From: Acidobacteriota bacterium
GTDB lineage: Bacteria; Acidobacteriota; Terriglobia; Terriglobales; Acidobacteriaceae
DNA length: 64,000 nt
Direction of reading: 5' to 3'
NCBI GenBank assembly: GCA_021800255.1
Contig: JAJYZC010000009.1
Coordinates: 1 to 64,000, forward strand
Positions 1 to 9,058 of this stretch are shown one piece after another. Position 1 is the stretch's first letter. Every line of letters starts with the position of its first letter. The position numbers and the translations under genes are program-made. A model generated the notes under the pieces. It was not told the origin of the DNA. It was given only the letters and a program-made list of their open reading frames with translations, and did no database searches.

Positions 1-1477
1 TCCAGGGCTGGGAGGCGGCGTAGAACTCCTGCAAGCCGCGGTTCATGAGCTGGAGGGTGAAGCCGATGGCGACCGTGGAGACGGCTACGCCGATGAATAG
101 AGCGAGCTGCTGGAGGCGGGGCGTAGAGCCGACCAGGAAGCCGGTTTTGAGGTCCTGCGAGGTGTCGCCGGCGTTGGCTGAGGCGATGCAGACCACGCCG
201 CCGATGGAGATGGCCAGAGCGCCGTAGGCCGGAGCGGTCCATCCCTGGACGAGAAAGACGGCGGCGGTGGCCATAAGGGTGGCGATGGTCATGCCGGAGA
301 TGGGGTTTGCGGAGCTGCCGATGAGACCCACGATGCGCGAGCTGACGGTGACGAAGAGGAATCCGAAGACGACGACGAGCAGGGCCGCTGCGAGGTTGGC
401 GATCCAGCCGGTATAAGCGCCGGGAACGGGCTTGAACTGGAGAAAGATGAACATGCATGCGATGAGCAGGATGGAGCCAAGGACGACCGTGCCCATGGAG
501 AGATCGTTTTCGGTGCGGATGGGCCGGGCGGTGGCAGATGCGCCCTTGCGCAGGCTGGCGAAGCCGGAACCGAGGGCGCCGAAGATGGTGGGCAGAGTTT
601 TGATGAGGGTAATCAGGCCGGCGGCAGCCACCGCGCCCGCGCCGATGGGGCGCACATAGGTGGCCCACAGGTCGCTGGGGCCCATCTGCGCAATGGGCAC
701 CGTGCCGGGATAGAGGGGATGGGGCAGGCTCTTGCCGAAGAAGTAAATGAGCGGCATGATGACCAGCCAGGAGACGACGCCGCCGGCAAAGAGCGTGCCG
801 GCGACGCGCGCGCCGATGATGTAGCCCACGCCCAGGTACTCAGAGGTGGCCTCGGCCTTGATGGACGCGCCCTTGAGGATGTGCTCGGGGCCGAAGTCGG
901 GCTGGAACTCGGGCGTGCCCGGCCAGGCCCTGAAGATGAACTCGTTTTGGAAGAGGGTATAGAGCGAGCCCAGGCCCAGGCCCATGAAGACGCGGCCGGC
1001 AAAGGAACCGGCGCGCTCGCCGGCGATGAGCACGTCAGCGCAGGCGGTTCCCTCGGGATAGGTCAGCGTGCCGTGCTCCTCGACGATAAGCTGGCGGCGC
1101 AGCGGGATCATGAAGAGCACGCCCAGCCAGCCGCCGATCAGCGCCAGGATGAAGATGCGCGAATATTCGAGGTCGAAGCCGAGAAAGATGAGCGCAGGCA
1201 GCGTGAAGATGACTCCGGCGGCGATGGACTGGCCGGCGTTGCCGGTGGTCTGGACGATGTTGTTCTCAAGGATGGAGGCGCGGCCGAAGGCGCGCAGAAT
1301 GCTGATGGAGAGCACCGCGATGGGAATGGAAGCGGCCACGGTAAGCCCGGCTTCCAGACCCACGTAGACCGTGACAGCGCCGAAGACGAGGCCGAAAAAG
1401 GACCCCAGCAAGATGGCGCGGAGGGTGAATTCAGGGCGGGTCTCGTGGGGCGGAATAAAGGGCTGAAAGTCGGGCAA
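1..1477 (-). CDS. OPT-family oligopeptide transporter, 3' end cut by window
   Basis: Polytopic inner-membrane protein of the OPT (oligopeptide transporter) family, expected to import small peptides or metal-chelate compounds. I translated the minus strand directly because the ORF track omits it: the frame is open to base 1. It contains long hydrophobic segments, a PEGTACADVL motif and an ANAGDTSQDLKTGFLVG segment, both typical of bacterial OPT proteins. The start is a TTG (LPDFQPFIP...) preceded by GGAGGAG at about 4-5 nt. The same frame is open further upstream into lpxK, but no better start is seen. It lies 76 bp downstream of lpxK in the same direction. The C-terminus is missing. The family is confident; the substrate is unknown. 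Confidence 0.85.
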   Translation of the reverse strand, partial: MPDFQPFIPPHETRPEFTLRAILLGSFFGLVFGAVTVYVGLEAGLTVAASIPIAVLSISILRAFGRASILENNIVQTTGNAGQSIAAGVIFTLPALIFLGFDLEYSRIFILALIGGWLGVLFMIPLRRQLIVEEHGTLTYPEGTACADVLIAGERAGSFAGRVFMGLGLGSLYTLFQNEFIFRAWPGTPEFQPDFGPEHILKGASIKAEATSEYLGVGYIIGARVAGTLFAGGVVSWLVIMPLIYFFGKSLPHPLYPGTVPIAQMGPSDLWATYVRPIGAGAVAAAGLITLIKTLPTIFGALGSGFASLRKGASATARPIRTENDLSMGTVVLGSILLIACMFIFLQFKPVPGAYTGWIANLAAALLVVVFGFLFVTVSSRIVGLIGSSANPISGMTIATLMATAAVFLVQGWTAPAYGALAISIGGVVCIASANAGDTSQDLKTGFLVGSTPRLQQLALFIGVAVSTVAIGFTLQLMNRGLQEFYAASQPW

Positions 1478-1553
1478 CGGCTCCTCCGGTCGCGCAGCAA
1501 CGAAATGGGCGAGAGATCCCTGAAGGGCGAGTGTAGCAGCGCGGGCCGGTGGA

Positions 1554-2576
1554 TTAACAGAGCGTTCCGCGTTTTGTGAGACGGCCGAGGGCGAGGCGTT
1601 CGATCAGCCAATCGACGGCCGCGGCTTCGTTCTCGATGGCCACGCGCAACAGTACGCTGGTTAGCGGTAGGGAAGCGGGGATGGATGCGGCCAAGTCTCC
1701 CAGCCGCACGCGATCCTTTTCCGTGGTCAGCAGCGCCGTGGCGCGAACGCTGTGGGCGGCGGCAAGCAGGCAAGCCAAGTCGTGCGCGTCGTAACGATGG
1801 TGGTCGGGGAAGGCGATGCGGCTGGCCACGTGCAGCCCGGCGGATTCGAGGCCCGAGAAGAACTGATTTGGCCGGGCGATGCCGCAGAAGGCGGCGACCG
1901 GGCCGCTGATGGGCGGGACCTGCATGGTGCGGCGCAGCCGCCACAGTTGCCCCTGCCAGCCCAGCCTTCTCACCTCAGCTTCCAAATCCCGGTCATCGGC
2001 AGGGATGGCGATCACGCCGGCGCGGCGCACGGAGCGCAGCGGCTCGCGCAGGTTGCCGGCGGGGAGCAGATGATCGTCCAGGTCGCCGCGGCTCAGCAGC
2101 AAAATATCAACATCGCGCGCGAGCCGGCGGTGCTGGAAGCCGTCGTCGAGCAGGTGGACGGCGGATTCGGCGGAAGCGGGCTCGGCCGCCTCAGCCATCA
2201 GGCCCGCCTGATAGCGCCGGGCAGCCACGTAGACCGGCACACCGGCCTCGCGAGCGATGAGGAGCGGCTCGTCGCCGAAGCCCGCGGCTGCGCCATTGGG
2301 ATCGACGCGGGCCGTGGCCCGGCTCTTGCGCCCATAGCCGCGGGAGAGCACATCCACGCGCAGACCGCGAGCCGCGAGCGCCTGAGCCAAGGCAATGGCG
2401 AGCGGCGTTTTGCCCGCGCCGCCAGCCGAGAGGCTGCCGATGCTGAGGACCGGCCAGCGCAGCCGGCGGACGGGTTGGAGTCCCGAGTGCAAGCCCAGCT
2501 CGCGCAGCGCGACGGCAAGCCAGTAGACCGGGACGAGAGGCCAGAGCAGCGGGCGCGCGGCGGGCGTATAGCTCAT
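1554..2576 (-). CDS. lpxK: Tetraacyldisaccharide 4'-kinase
   Basis: Phosphorylates the 4' position of the lipid A disaccharide at the cytoplasmic face of the inner membrane. 340 aa, the usual family length. The N-terminus has a membrane-associated segment (PLLWPLVPVYWLAVALRE), followed by the P-loop SAGGAGKTP near residue 50 and a LLDDGFQHRR motif, both characteristic of LpxK. The track ORF extends upstream inside waaA; the real start is the ATG at 2576, whose ATGA overlaps the waaA stop. Translational coupling with waaA therefore seems likely. The pair shows that the organism makes Kdo-lipid A lipopolysaccharide. Confidence 0.95.
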   Translation of the reverse strand: MSYTPAARPLLWPLVPVYWLAVALRELGLHSGLQPVRRLRWPVLSIGSLSAGGAGKTPLAIALAQALAARGLRVDVLSRGYGRKSRATARVDPNGAAAGFGDEPLLIAREAGVPVYVAARRYQAGLMAEAAEPASAESAVHLLDDGFQHRRLARDVDILLLSRGDLDDHLLPAGNLREPLRSVRRAGVIAIPADDRDLEAEVRRLGWQGQLWRLRRTMQVPPISGPVAAFCGIARPNQFFSGLESAGLHVASRIAFPDHHRYDAHDLACLLAAAHSVRATALLTTEKDRVRLGDLAASIPASLPLTSVLLRVAIENEAAAVDWLIERLALGRLTKRGTLC

Positions 2577-3883
2577 GGTGTGTGTTCCTGGACGGCTTCG
2601 GCGCCGAGGATCTCGCCGATGGATTCCACGCAGCGGGCGGTCGCACCGGCCGCGCGGTTGAAAGCCTCGCGCGCACGCTCGCCCATAGCTTCGGCAGCAG
2701 CCCGGTTTTGGAGTAGTTCTAGCAACGCTGCGGCCAACTCCTCTCTTTGTACGATGCGCAGAGCCTGGTGCGCGCGCAGCTCTTCGGTAATGGCGCGAAA
2801 GTTGGCGTAATGCGAGCCCATGACGATGGGGACGGCAAATTGGGCCGGTTCCAGGGGGTTGTGGCCGCCAGTGGGAACCAGGCTGCCGCCCACCAAGGCC
2901 ACGGAGGCAAGCGAGTAGACGGAGGCAAGCTCGCCGATGGTGTCGAGGAGGATGATCGTGCCGGGTTTGAGCGCATCTGGCTGCTGAGACCAGGCCGAGC
3001 GGCGCACCCATGGCGCGCCGGATTTTTCGACGAGCGCGGCCACGGCGGCGAATCGCTCTGGATGGCGCGGCGCGAGGACGATCGCCAGTTGGGGATCGGC
3101 GGCGAGCAGTTGCGGCCAGGCTGCAAGCAACGCGGATTCCTCACCTTCCATCGTGCTGCCGGCCACGATCAGCCGCAATCCCGCCGCCGATTCCTTTAGC
3201 TTGCGGGTCGCGTCTGCCTCCTTGGCTGTGCGCACGTCGAACTTCAAGTTCCCCGCGACCACCACCCGCTCCGGCAGGCAGCCGAGAGCGCGCAGCCGTT
3301 CGGCGTCGGTTTCGCTCTGCGCCAGAACGCGGCTCAGCCGCTCCAGCAGCGGGCGCCACAGCCGCCGCAGCCGCCGGTAGCGCGGCCAGGAGCGGTCGGA
3401 GATGCGGGCATTGACCACCGCAACCGGAATCCCGCGGCGGTAGCAGCCGCTGAGCAGGTTGGGCCAGAACTCGGTCTCGGTCAGGATCAGCAGGCGCGGT
3501 TGCAACGCGCTCAGATAAGCGCGCACCGCCCAGGGCAGATCGAGCGGGCAATAGAAGACGCGGCCAGCGCCGAAGCGTTCGCGGGCCAGCGCCTGGCCGG
3601 TGCGCGTGGTGGTGGAGATAAGCAAGCGGAAGCCGGGGAAGGCGCGGTCCAACTCGGCGATGAGCCGCGCTGCAGCCAGCACCTCGCCCACAGAGACGGC
3701 ATGGAGCCAGATCACCGGGCGGTCTTTGGCCTGGGGATCGGCAGCCAGCCCCTTCGGAAACCGGCCCATCCGCTGCCACAGCCCTTCGCGGTACTTGTGC
3801 GTTGTGGCCATCCGCCACAGCCACCAGGGCGCTCCAGCCACAAGCGCCAAAAACAGCGCCAGGTTATAGAAAAACAGGATCAT
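2573..3883 (-). CDS. waaA: 3-deoxy-D-manno-octulosonic acid (Kdo) transferase
   Basis: Transfers Kdo from CMP-Kdo to lipid IVA, the step that begins the LPS inner core. About 436 aa with an N-terminal membrane anchor (LFFYNLALFLALVAG), then WLHAVSVGE near residue 60, LILTETEFWPN, the AQSETDAERLRALG segment and a GGHNPLEPA donor-site motif near residue 340, all diagnostic of the GT30 family. An ATG at 3883 is used; the track starts two codons earlier at a TTG. Neither has a clear Shine-Dalgarno sequence. It overlaps lpxK by 4 nt and is divergent from the exported protein at 3940. Confidence 0.95.
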   Translation of the reverse strand: MILFFYNLALFLALVAGAPWWLWRMATTHKYREGLWQRMGRFPKGLAADPQAKDRPVIWLHAVSVGEVLAAARLIAELDRAFPGFRLLISTTTRTGQALARERFGAGRVFYCPLDLPWAVRAYLSALQPRLLILTETEFWPNLLSGCYRRGIPVAVVNARISDRSWPRYRRLRRLWRPLLERLSRVLAQSETDAERLRALGCLPERVVVAGNLKFDVRTAKEADATRKLKESAAGLRLIVAGSTMEGEESALLAAWPQLLAADPQLAIVLAPRHPERFAAVAALVEKSGAPWVRRSAWSQQPDALKPGTIILLDTIGELASVYSLASVALVGGSLVPTGGHNPLEPAQFAVPIVMGSHYANFRAITEELRAHQALRIVQREELAAALLELLQNRAAAEAMGERAREAFNRAAGATARCVESIGEILGAEAVQEHTP

Positions 3884-3939
3884 ACACAACCGATCGCAGC
3901 CTCACGCGGTCTAACCCTCAAATGATACAGTCGAGCACG

Positions 3940-4593
3940 ATGAGGATTTTGCGGACAATCATACTGGTTATGCTCGTGCTGGGGCTGGCGCTGCCGGCGA
4001 TGGCGCGCGACCACACGCCGCCTCCGGTTAAGCCCGCGACCGCATTTGCCGCGGTTGAAATTCATAAGGATGAGCACCTGGCCATCGCCGTCGTGCCCTA
4101 CGACACCAAGAAGCAGGAATCCATCTTCCGCGTCGATTATCTGAAATACGGCGTGATTCCGGTGCGGCTGATCGTGACCAATACCGGCAACCAGCCCATT
4201 TCCCTGAGCGATGCGCGGATTCTCTTTGAGACTGCGGACGGGCGGTACGTCCAGGCTGCCGAGCCAGCCGATGTGGAGAGGCTCATGAACCCTCACGAGC
4301 CCCGCTCCATGCCTATGCCCAGCCCCATCCCCGGCATTCACTTCGGGCGCAAAAATCACAACTACGAGAAAGTAAAGGAGGATTTCGATACCTTCGAATA
4401 CAACTCGCTGGTGGTGGAACCGCACACCACCCATGCCGGCTTTCTATTCTACGTTGTGCCGGGCCTGGACCATCCGCTCAAGGGCGCGCATATATTCATC
4501 GACAGGGTGCGCAACGCGGAGGGCCACCAGTTGTACTACTTCGAGATTCCCTTCAATCAGTACTTGCAGTCGCAGTCCGGGCAGAGCCACTGA
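3940..4593 (+). CDS. Exported protein of unknown function
   Basis: 217 aa with a clear signal peptide: MRILRTIILVMLVLGLAL followed by a cleavage site near AMA-RD. The mature part is soluble-looking; the segment VRLIVTNTGNQPISLSDARI suggests an immunoglobulin-like beta-sandwich, as in many periplasmic or surface accessory proteins. I do not recognise a named family. The start at 3940 is preferred over 3922 because an extended -10 (TGATACAGT) ends 8 nt before it, which would give a nearly leaderless mRNA and leaves the upstream ATG outside the transcript. It is divergent from waaA and convergent with queD. Confidence 0.8.
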   Translation: MRILRTIILVMLVLGLALPAMARDHTPPPVKPATAFAAVEIHKDEHLAIAVVPYDTKKQESIFRVDYLKYGVIPVRLIVTNTGNQPISLSDARILFETADGRYVQAAEPADVERLMNPHEPRSMPMPSPIPGIHFGRKNHNYEKVKEDFDTFEYNSLVVEPHTTHAGFLFYVVPGLDHPLKGAHIFIDRVRNAEGHQLYYFEIPFNQYLQSQSGQSH

Positions 4594-4649
4594 CGGGCGA
4601 AGCGGGCGCCAACGCCTCAGCGCGGGCGTGGCCCAGTTTTTCCCAATGC

Positions 4650-5027
4650 CTACTCGTAGTAGGTTGCCGTGGTGGTGTCGGTCTCCCAGATGGTGCAGTC
4701 CTTCACGCGCACACGGCCCGCAGTCATCCCCGCGAGCTGCCGGTTGGTCTCGTCGTAGAGGTATTTGGCCAGGTTCTCGGCGGAGGGGTTGAGAACCGTA
4801 AAAGGCTCCAGGTCGTTGAGCATCTGGTGGTCGATGCGGCCGACGACCGGGCGCAACACATCCTTGAGCAGCTTGAAGTCGAGCAGCAGGCCGGCCTCGT
4901 CGAGAGCAGCCCCGGCCAGGGTCACGCGGACCTTGTAGTTGTGGCCGTGCGGATTCTCGCACTTGCCTTTGTAGTTGCGCAGATAGTGGCCGGAGGAAAA
5001 ATCCGCCTCCACAGTAACTTCATACAT
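4650..5027 (-). CDS. queD: 6-carboxy-5,6,7,8-tetrahydropterin synthase (QueD/PTPS family)
   Basis: Converts dihydroneopterin triphosphate to 6-carboxytetrahydropterin in the 7-deazaguanine (queuosine) pathway. 125 aa. Zn ligands are visible: His14 (SSGHYL), and His27 and His29 (NPHGHNY). The catalytic cysteine is Cys23 (KGKCEN), and an RIDHQMLN motif and a WETD glutamate near the C-terminus complete the active site. The start is the ATG at 5027, not the upstream track start, because MYEVTVEADFSSGHY matches the family N-terminus. No other queuosine genes are nearby. A eukaryotic-like 6-pyruvoyltetrahydropterin synthase activity is possible but less likely. Confidence 0.92.
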   Translation of the reverse strand: MYEVTVEADFSSGHYLRNYKGKCENPHGHNYKVRVTLAGAALDEAGLLLDFKLLKDVLRPVVGRIDHQMLNDLEPFTVLNPSAENLAKYLYDETNRQLAGMTAGRVRVKDCTIWETDTTTATYYE

Positions 5028-5105
5028 CGGCGTCGGCTCGATCCTGCGCGGGAAGCAAGCCCGCACCCTCTTATTTTAATGGGAGCAGCGAATCTACGGA
5101 TTACC

Positions 5106-5122
5106 GGAGACGCGGCGTCTCC
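5106..5122. repeat. Short palindrome between queD and a membrane-protein gene
   Basis: GGAGACGC-G-GCGTCTCC: 8-nt perfect arms around one base. It lies in the 112-bp gap downstream of the small membrane gene and upstream of queD. It could be an operator or part of an RNA hairpin; the spacing is too tight for a normal loop, so the function is unknown. Confidence 0.4.
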
Positions 5123-5139
5123 AGCACGCAGATGAAAAT

Positions 5140-5418
5140 CTATCCGCCGCCCCGCTTATCCGCGGGTCCGCGGCGTCTACGGCGGGTAGCCTGGCGGGCC
5201 TCTTCGCTGCGCCGGTCAACCTGCTCGAAGAGGTTGGTCATGACCCCGATGAACGCCGCAACCAGCGCGCAGAGGAACAGAAAGATGGCGATCATCCGCC
5301 ATAGCGACCCGTTGGCGGGCAGGCCGGGCTGAAAGCTGGAAGGAACCAGCGACATACCCCCGGAGATCAGCGCAAACAACCCCAGCGAGGCCGCGAGGAT
5401 ATAGAAGTTCCGGGACAT
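5140..5418 (-). CDS. Small two-TM membrane protein
   Basis: 92 aa. Two hydrophobic helices (YILAASLGLFALISGGM and MIAIFLFLCALVAAFIGVM) are followed by a strongly basic cytoplasmic tail (RRSEEARQATRRRRRG). Family not recognised. It lies between pncA and queD on the same strand, 57 bp from the pncA stop codon. The clean TM pattern and basic tail argue for a real gene rather than a shadow. Confidence 0.65.
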   Translation of the reverse strand: MSRNFYILAASLGLFALISGGMSLVPSSFQPGLPANGSLWRMIAIFLFLCALVAAFIGVMTNLFEQVDRRSEEARQATRRRRRGPADKRGGG

Positions 5419-5475
5419 GATGGGAAGCGTTGCGGCAAACTGCGCCGCCTGCTGAAAATTGTACGCGCAAAGGTC

Positions 5476-6105
5476 TCAAGCGAAGAGTTCCACGCCTTCG
5501 ACGATCACGGCGCCGGCCTTCCGAAGCTCGGCCTCCATGCGAACTGCCCTTTGGGCCGGATCGATGGCCCGGCAGGCGTCGCGGACGATGGCCACGGGCC
5601 ATCCCAAACGGCGGGCGTCGAGAGCCGAGTAGGCCACGCAGTAGTCGTAGGCAAGACCGGCCAAAAAGATGCGCGTCAGCCCGCGCTCGCGCAGATAGCC
5701 GGCCAGGCCGGTGGGCGTGGCGCGGTCGTTCTCAAAGAAGGCCGAGTAGGAATCGATCTGCGGCCGGAAACCCTTGCGCAAGATGAGCTCTGCTTGCGGA
5801 AGGTGGAGCGCGGGATGAAACTCCGCGCCGCGGCTGCCCTGCACGCAGTGGATGGGCCAAAGCGTCTGTTCACCGTAATAAAGCCGGACGGAATCGAAGG
5901 GCTGCTTGCCGGGATGATGGGCGGCGAACGAGGAGTGATGGGTAGGGTGCCAGTCCTGAGTGAGGAGGATGTGCTCGAAGCGGGAAGCGATGCGGTGAAT
6001 GGGACCGATGACCGCGTCCCCGTCCGCCACAGCCAGCGCGCCGCCGGGGCAAAAATCGTTCTGAATGTCTACCACCAGAAGAACATCTTGTGCGGTGATC
6101 TGCAT
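5476..6105 (-). CDS. pncA: Nicotinamidase/pyrazinamidase, isochorismatase-like fold
   Basis: Hydrolyses nicotinamide to nicotinate in NAD salvage. 209 aa. The catalytic triad is visible: Asp13 in LLVVDIQNDFCPGG, the lysine in ILRKGF, and the cysteine in LAYDYCVAYSA. The metal-binding residues are in the DWHP segment (TQDWHPTHHSSF). The ATG at 6105 (MQITAQD) matches the family N-terminus; the longer track ORF adds an unrelated arginine-rich stretch. A de novo NAD gene, nadB, lies 25 kb away in this window. Confidence 0.93.
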   Translation of the reverse strand: MQITAQDVLLVVDIQNDFCPGGALAVADGDAVIGPIHRIASRFEHILLTQDWHPTHHSSFAAHHPGKQPFDSVRLYYGEQTLWPIHCVQGSRGAEFHPALHLPQAELILRKGFRPQIDSYSAFFENDRATPTGLAGYLRERGLTRIFLAGLAYDYCVAYSALDARRLGWPVAIVRDACRAIDPAQRAVRMEAELRKAGAVIVEGVELFA

Positions 6106-6178
6106 GAAACCATTTTTGCAGAGAATGCCGCTGGGGCTTGAGCGCCGCAAGTGCGGCCTGCGTATGGCAGCGCGAAGA

Positions 6179-7144
6179 TTATTGCGCACCCATCTCGCCA
6201 AGCACCTCGCGGGTCACGCGCCTCACCAGCGCCTCGATTTCGGCCGGGGTGAACCGCACGTCCCGCTCTTGTGCGGCTTTACGGCGGCCTGCCGGCCGCG
6301 CCGGAGTGCGCTCAGAGGCAGGAGAATCTACCTTGCCCGCGCCGCCGGCGAAGCGAATGTCAGGCAGACCCATGCGCTTTTTCCGCGCCAGCAGGTCGGT
6401 GGCCTTCTGCTCCGGAATGCGCAGAAGCGGCGCGCCTAACTGCGCGGCAAAGGCCAGAATGGTGCAGTAAGTGTCCAGAATCTCGCAATTCCATTCCGCT
6501 CCGGTTACGGTGTCAGACCAGCAGACTACACCGTGATTGGTGAGCAGGACGGTATTGTGTTGCTTGACGAAAGGCAGCACAGTGCGGGCGAAGGCGTCTG
6601 TGCCGGGAGTCTCGTAGGGCGCAATCGCTACCTTGCCCACAAAGATCTCAAACTCGGGAATCACCAGGTTCGCCGGCACGAGGCCGGTGACGGCATAGGC
6701 CGTGGCGTGAGGCGGATGACAGTGAACCGCAGCCCTGGCTTCGGGCACGGCTTTGAAGATTTCCAGGTGAAGCAAGATCTCACTGGTGGCCGGCTTGGTC
6801 CCGGCGATCTGATTGCCGTCGAGGTCAACCATGCACAGGTCGGCCGGCGTGAGGTCGAACTTGCTCACCATCGTAGGTGTACAGATGACCTCGTTAGGGC
6901 CGATGCGGTAGGAGATGTTGCCGCCGTTGCCGTCTACGAATTGGCGCAGCCACAGCTTGCGGCCCACGGCGCAAATCTCCTGTTTGATGGATTTGGCCTG
7001 CGGCGTGGTGAACAAGCGCGGGTTGGCCGGGGGCCGAAGCTCACGAGCCGCGGCGCGCCGGCGGCCGCTGGATTCGGTGGTCTTGGTTGCTCTCTTCACG
7101 GGCGCGTCTCGATAGAAAAATGCAGCCTGCGGTGCGAAAACCAC
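6179..7144 (-). CDS. Class II aldolase/adducin family protein (L-fuculose-phosphate aldolase-like)
   Basis: Zn-dependent aldolase fold. The segment DGNGGNISYRI near residue 72 is the phosphate-binding N-GN-S signature; AAVHCHPPHATAYA carries two Zn histidines and TNHGVVCWS the third. It probably cleaves a phosphorylated sugar such as L-fuculose 1-phosphate, but the substrate cannot be read from sequence. 321 aa is long because of a basic N-terminal extension of about 45 residues and a C-terminal tail of about 90 residues with a helical end (EIEALVRRVTREVLGEM). The start is a GTG with AGGAA about 9 nt upstream; a shorter protein starting nearer LFTTPQAK is possible. Confidence 0.85.
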   Translation of the reverse strand: MVFAPQAAFFYRDAPVKRATKTTESSGRRRAAARELRPPANPRLFTTPQAKSIKQEICAVGRKLWLRQFVDGNGGNISYRIGPNEVICTPTMVSKFDLTPADLCMVDLDGNQIAGTKPATSEILLHLEIFKAVPEARAAVHCHPPHATAYAVTGLVPANLVIPEFEIFVGKVAIAPYETPGTDAFARTVLPFVKQHNTVLLTNHGVVCWSDTVTGAEWNCEILDTYCTILAFAAQLGAPLLRIPEQKATDLLARKKRMGLPDIRFAGGAGKVDSPASERTPARPAGRRKAAQERDVRFTPAEIEALVRRVTREVLGEMGAQ

Positions 7145-7248
7145 AGCAGCTCGTTCCTGGTGCTATTGCTATTGAACGATAGGACGGAAAGGCGCGTCAA
7201 AAGGCGCGCCCGCGTGAGTTGCAGACAGGAAAAGGCGCAGGCCCCGCA

Positions 7249-7806
7249 CTACGACTTCCACTTGATGTTGCAGCCTATCGATGGGCGCTGGTCGGCGGAA
7301 ACCGGTTTGCCCGCAAGCACCGCGTCGATGGCCGCGCGCAGGTCTTTCCCGGTGACGGGGATGCCGTTGCCGGGACGGCTGTCGTCGTACTGGCCGCGAT
7401 AGACGAGCTTGAAATCGGCGTCGAAGAGATAGGGATCAGGCGTGCAAGCGGCCTTGTAGGCGCGGGCCACGTCTTGAGTCTCGTCATAGAGATAGGGGAA
7501 CGTAAACCCGTTCTCATGGGCCTGCCGCTTCAGTCCTTCGGGGCTGTCGGCGGGATGAGTGGTGATGTCGTTGGCGCTGATGGCGACCATGGCGATGGGC
7601 TTGCCCGCGTAATCGGCGCCCAGCTTGCCCAGCGACTTCTCAATGTGCTTCACATAAGGGCAGTGGGTACAGATGAACATGACGAGCATCGCTTTTTTGC
7701 CGCGAAAATCGTCGCGCCGGACGGTCTTTCCAGTCACAGCATCGGTAAGCGCAAAATCCGGCGCCCTGGTTCCAAGCGCAAGCATTGCCGATTCAGTCAG
7801 TGCCAT
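7249..7806 (-). CDS. Thioredoxin-like redoxin (AhpC/TSA-type) protein
   Basis: 185 aa, a cytoplasmic redoxin without a signal peptide. It has a FICTHCPYVKHIE active-site motif, a CxxC variant found in a widespread subfamily often annotated thioredoxin family protein. The peroxiredoxin-like N-terminus is LGTRAPDFALTDAVTGKTV. Expected to be a thiol reductase or peroxidase; the partner is unknown. It is preceded by ruvB on the same strand across a 105-bp spacer with repeated short words (agttagcaagccagc, gctaacttgctggct). Confidence 0.87.
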   Translation of the reverse strand: MALTESAMLALGTRAPDFALTDAVTGKTVRRDDFRGKKAMLVMFICTHCPYVKHIEKSLGKLGADYAGKPIAMVAISANDITTHPADSPEGLKRQAHENGFTFPYLYDETQDVARAYKAACTPDPYLFDADFKLVYRGQYDDSRPGNGIPVTGKDLRAAIDAVLAGKPVSADQRPSIGCNIKWKS

Positions 7807-7911
7807 GATTTCTCTCCTCGAACGAGTTAGAAAATCCGCAAGCCGCGAGTTAGCAAGCCAGCGGGGATCGCATTCGCGCTGCTAACTTGCTGGCTGCTGA
7901 CTCACTGCTTC

Positions 7912-8949
7912 TTAAAACAATCCCGCCTGGCGTCCGGGCACGGCCAAACCGAAGTGCTCGTAAGCCTGCCGCGTAGCCACGCGGCCGCGGGGCGTGCGGT
8001 CCAAAAAGCCGATCTGTATCAGAAACGGCTCGTACACTTCTTCCAGCGCATCCTCTTCTTCGGCAAGGGTCGCAGCCAGCGTGCTCAGGCCCACGGGTCC
8101 TCCGCCGTATTTCTGGATGACCGCGAGCAGCAGCCGGCGGTCGATCTCGTCGAAGCCGTGCGCATCCACTTCCAGCATGGTGAGCGCGGCGTTGGCGGTA
8201 GGCCGGTCGATGGCGCCCGAGCCGCGCACCTGGGCGTAGTCGCGGACGCGGCGCAGCAGACGATTGGCGATGCGCGGCGTGCCGCGAGAGCGCAGCGCAA
8301 TCTCCGCCGCGCCGTCGCGGTCGATGGGAATCTGCAAAACCTCGGCGGATCGCTCTACGATGATGCGCAGATCCTCTTCGCTGTAAAATTCAAGGCGCAG
8401 CAGAATGCCGAAGCGCGACCGTAAAGGCGAAGAGAGCAGGCCGGGCCGCGTGGTGGCGCCAATAAAGGTGAAGGGCTTGATGTCCATCACGTGGGTGCGC
8501 GCCGCCGGGCCCTGGCCAATGATGATGTCCAGCTTGTAGTCTTCGAGGGCGGTGTAAAGCTTCTCTTCGAGCACCGGCTGCAGGCGGTGAATCTCATCGA
8601 GGAAGAGCACCTGACGCTCGCGCAGGTTGGTGAGGATGGCAGTGAGGTCGCCCTGAATCTGCAGCGCGGGGCCGGAGGTCTGCTGGAAGCCCACGCCGAG
8701 CTCGTTGGCGATGATGGTGGCCAGCGTGGTTTTGCCCAGGCCCGGAGGGCCGGAAAGCAGCACATGATCGAGGGCCTCGCCGCGCAGTTTGGCTGCTTCC
8801 AGCGCGATGGAAAGCTGCTCCTTGGCCTTCGCCTGGCCGATGAACTCGCCCAGCCGGCGGGGACGCAGCTTGAGCTCGAAGTCCTGTTCCTCGTCAGCGC
8901 GCGCTGCGCTCACGAGGCGTTCCGGCGCGTTGTCTCGGGCGATGGCCAT
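7912..8949 (-). CDS. ruvB: Holliday junction branch migration ATPase
   Basis: AAA+ motor that drives branch migration with RuvA and RuvC. 345 aa, the normal length. Walker A is [12 protein letters not shown] near residue 67, Walker B is LFLDEIHRL, sensor 1 is [18 protein letters not shown], and the C-terminal winged-helix DNA-binding domain contains [12 protein letters not shown]. ruvA and ruvC are not adjacent, which is common outside gamma-proteobacteria. Confidence 0.97.
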   Translation of the reverse strand: MAIARDNAPERLVSAARADEEQDFELKLRPRRLGEFIGQAKAKEQLSIALEAAKLRGEALDHVLLSGPPGLGKTTLATIIANELGVGFQQTSGPALQIQGDLTAILTNLRERQVLFLDEIHRLQPVLEEKLYTALEDYKLDIIIGQGPAARTHVMDIKPFTFIGATTRPGLLSSPLRSRFGILLRLEFYSEEDLRIIVERSAEVLQIPIDRDGAAEIALRSRGTPRIANRLLRRVRDYAQVRGSGAIDRPTANAALTMLEVDAHGFDEIDRRLLLAVIQKYGGGPVGLSTLAATLAEEEDALEEVYEPFLIQIGFLDRTPRGRVATRQAYEHFGLAVPGRQAGLF

Positions 8950-9058
8950 GCTGAAGAGAAGTGTAGCGGCTGCCAGCGGCCGGGGCCAAGTACCGCTTTA
9001 TGCATGCTTTTGCTTGCCAGTGCGCGCAAGGGCCGGCATTTAGACTGGTAAGGTTCTC

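Noticed and set aside
719-1579. 286-aa plus-strand ORF (MGQALAEEVNERHDD...)
   Set aside because: It is antisense to the OPT transporter, whose minus-strand translation shows clear membrane helices and family motifs. The plus-strand product is a low-complexity shadow rich in Glu/Asp/Gly.
7807-7911. Repeated words between ruvB and the redoxin gene as a possible terminator or att site
   Set aside because: AGCCAGC/GCTGGCT and GTTAGCA/TGCTAAC occur, but in an order that does not fold into one hairpin, and no T-tract or integrase is present.
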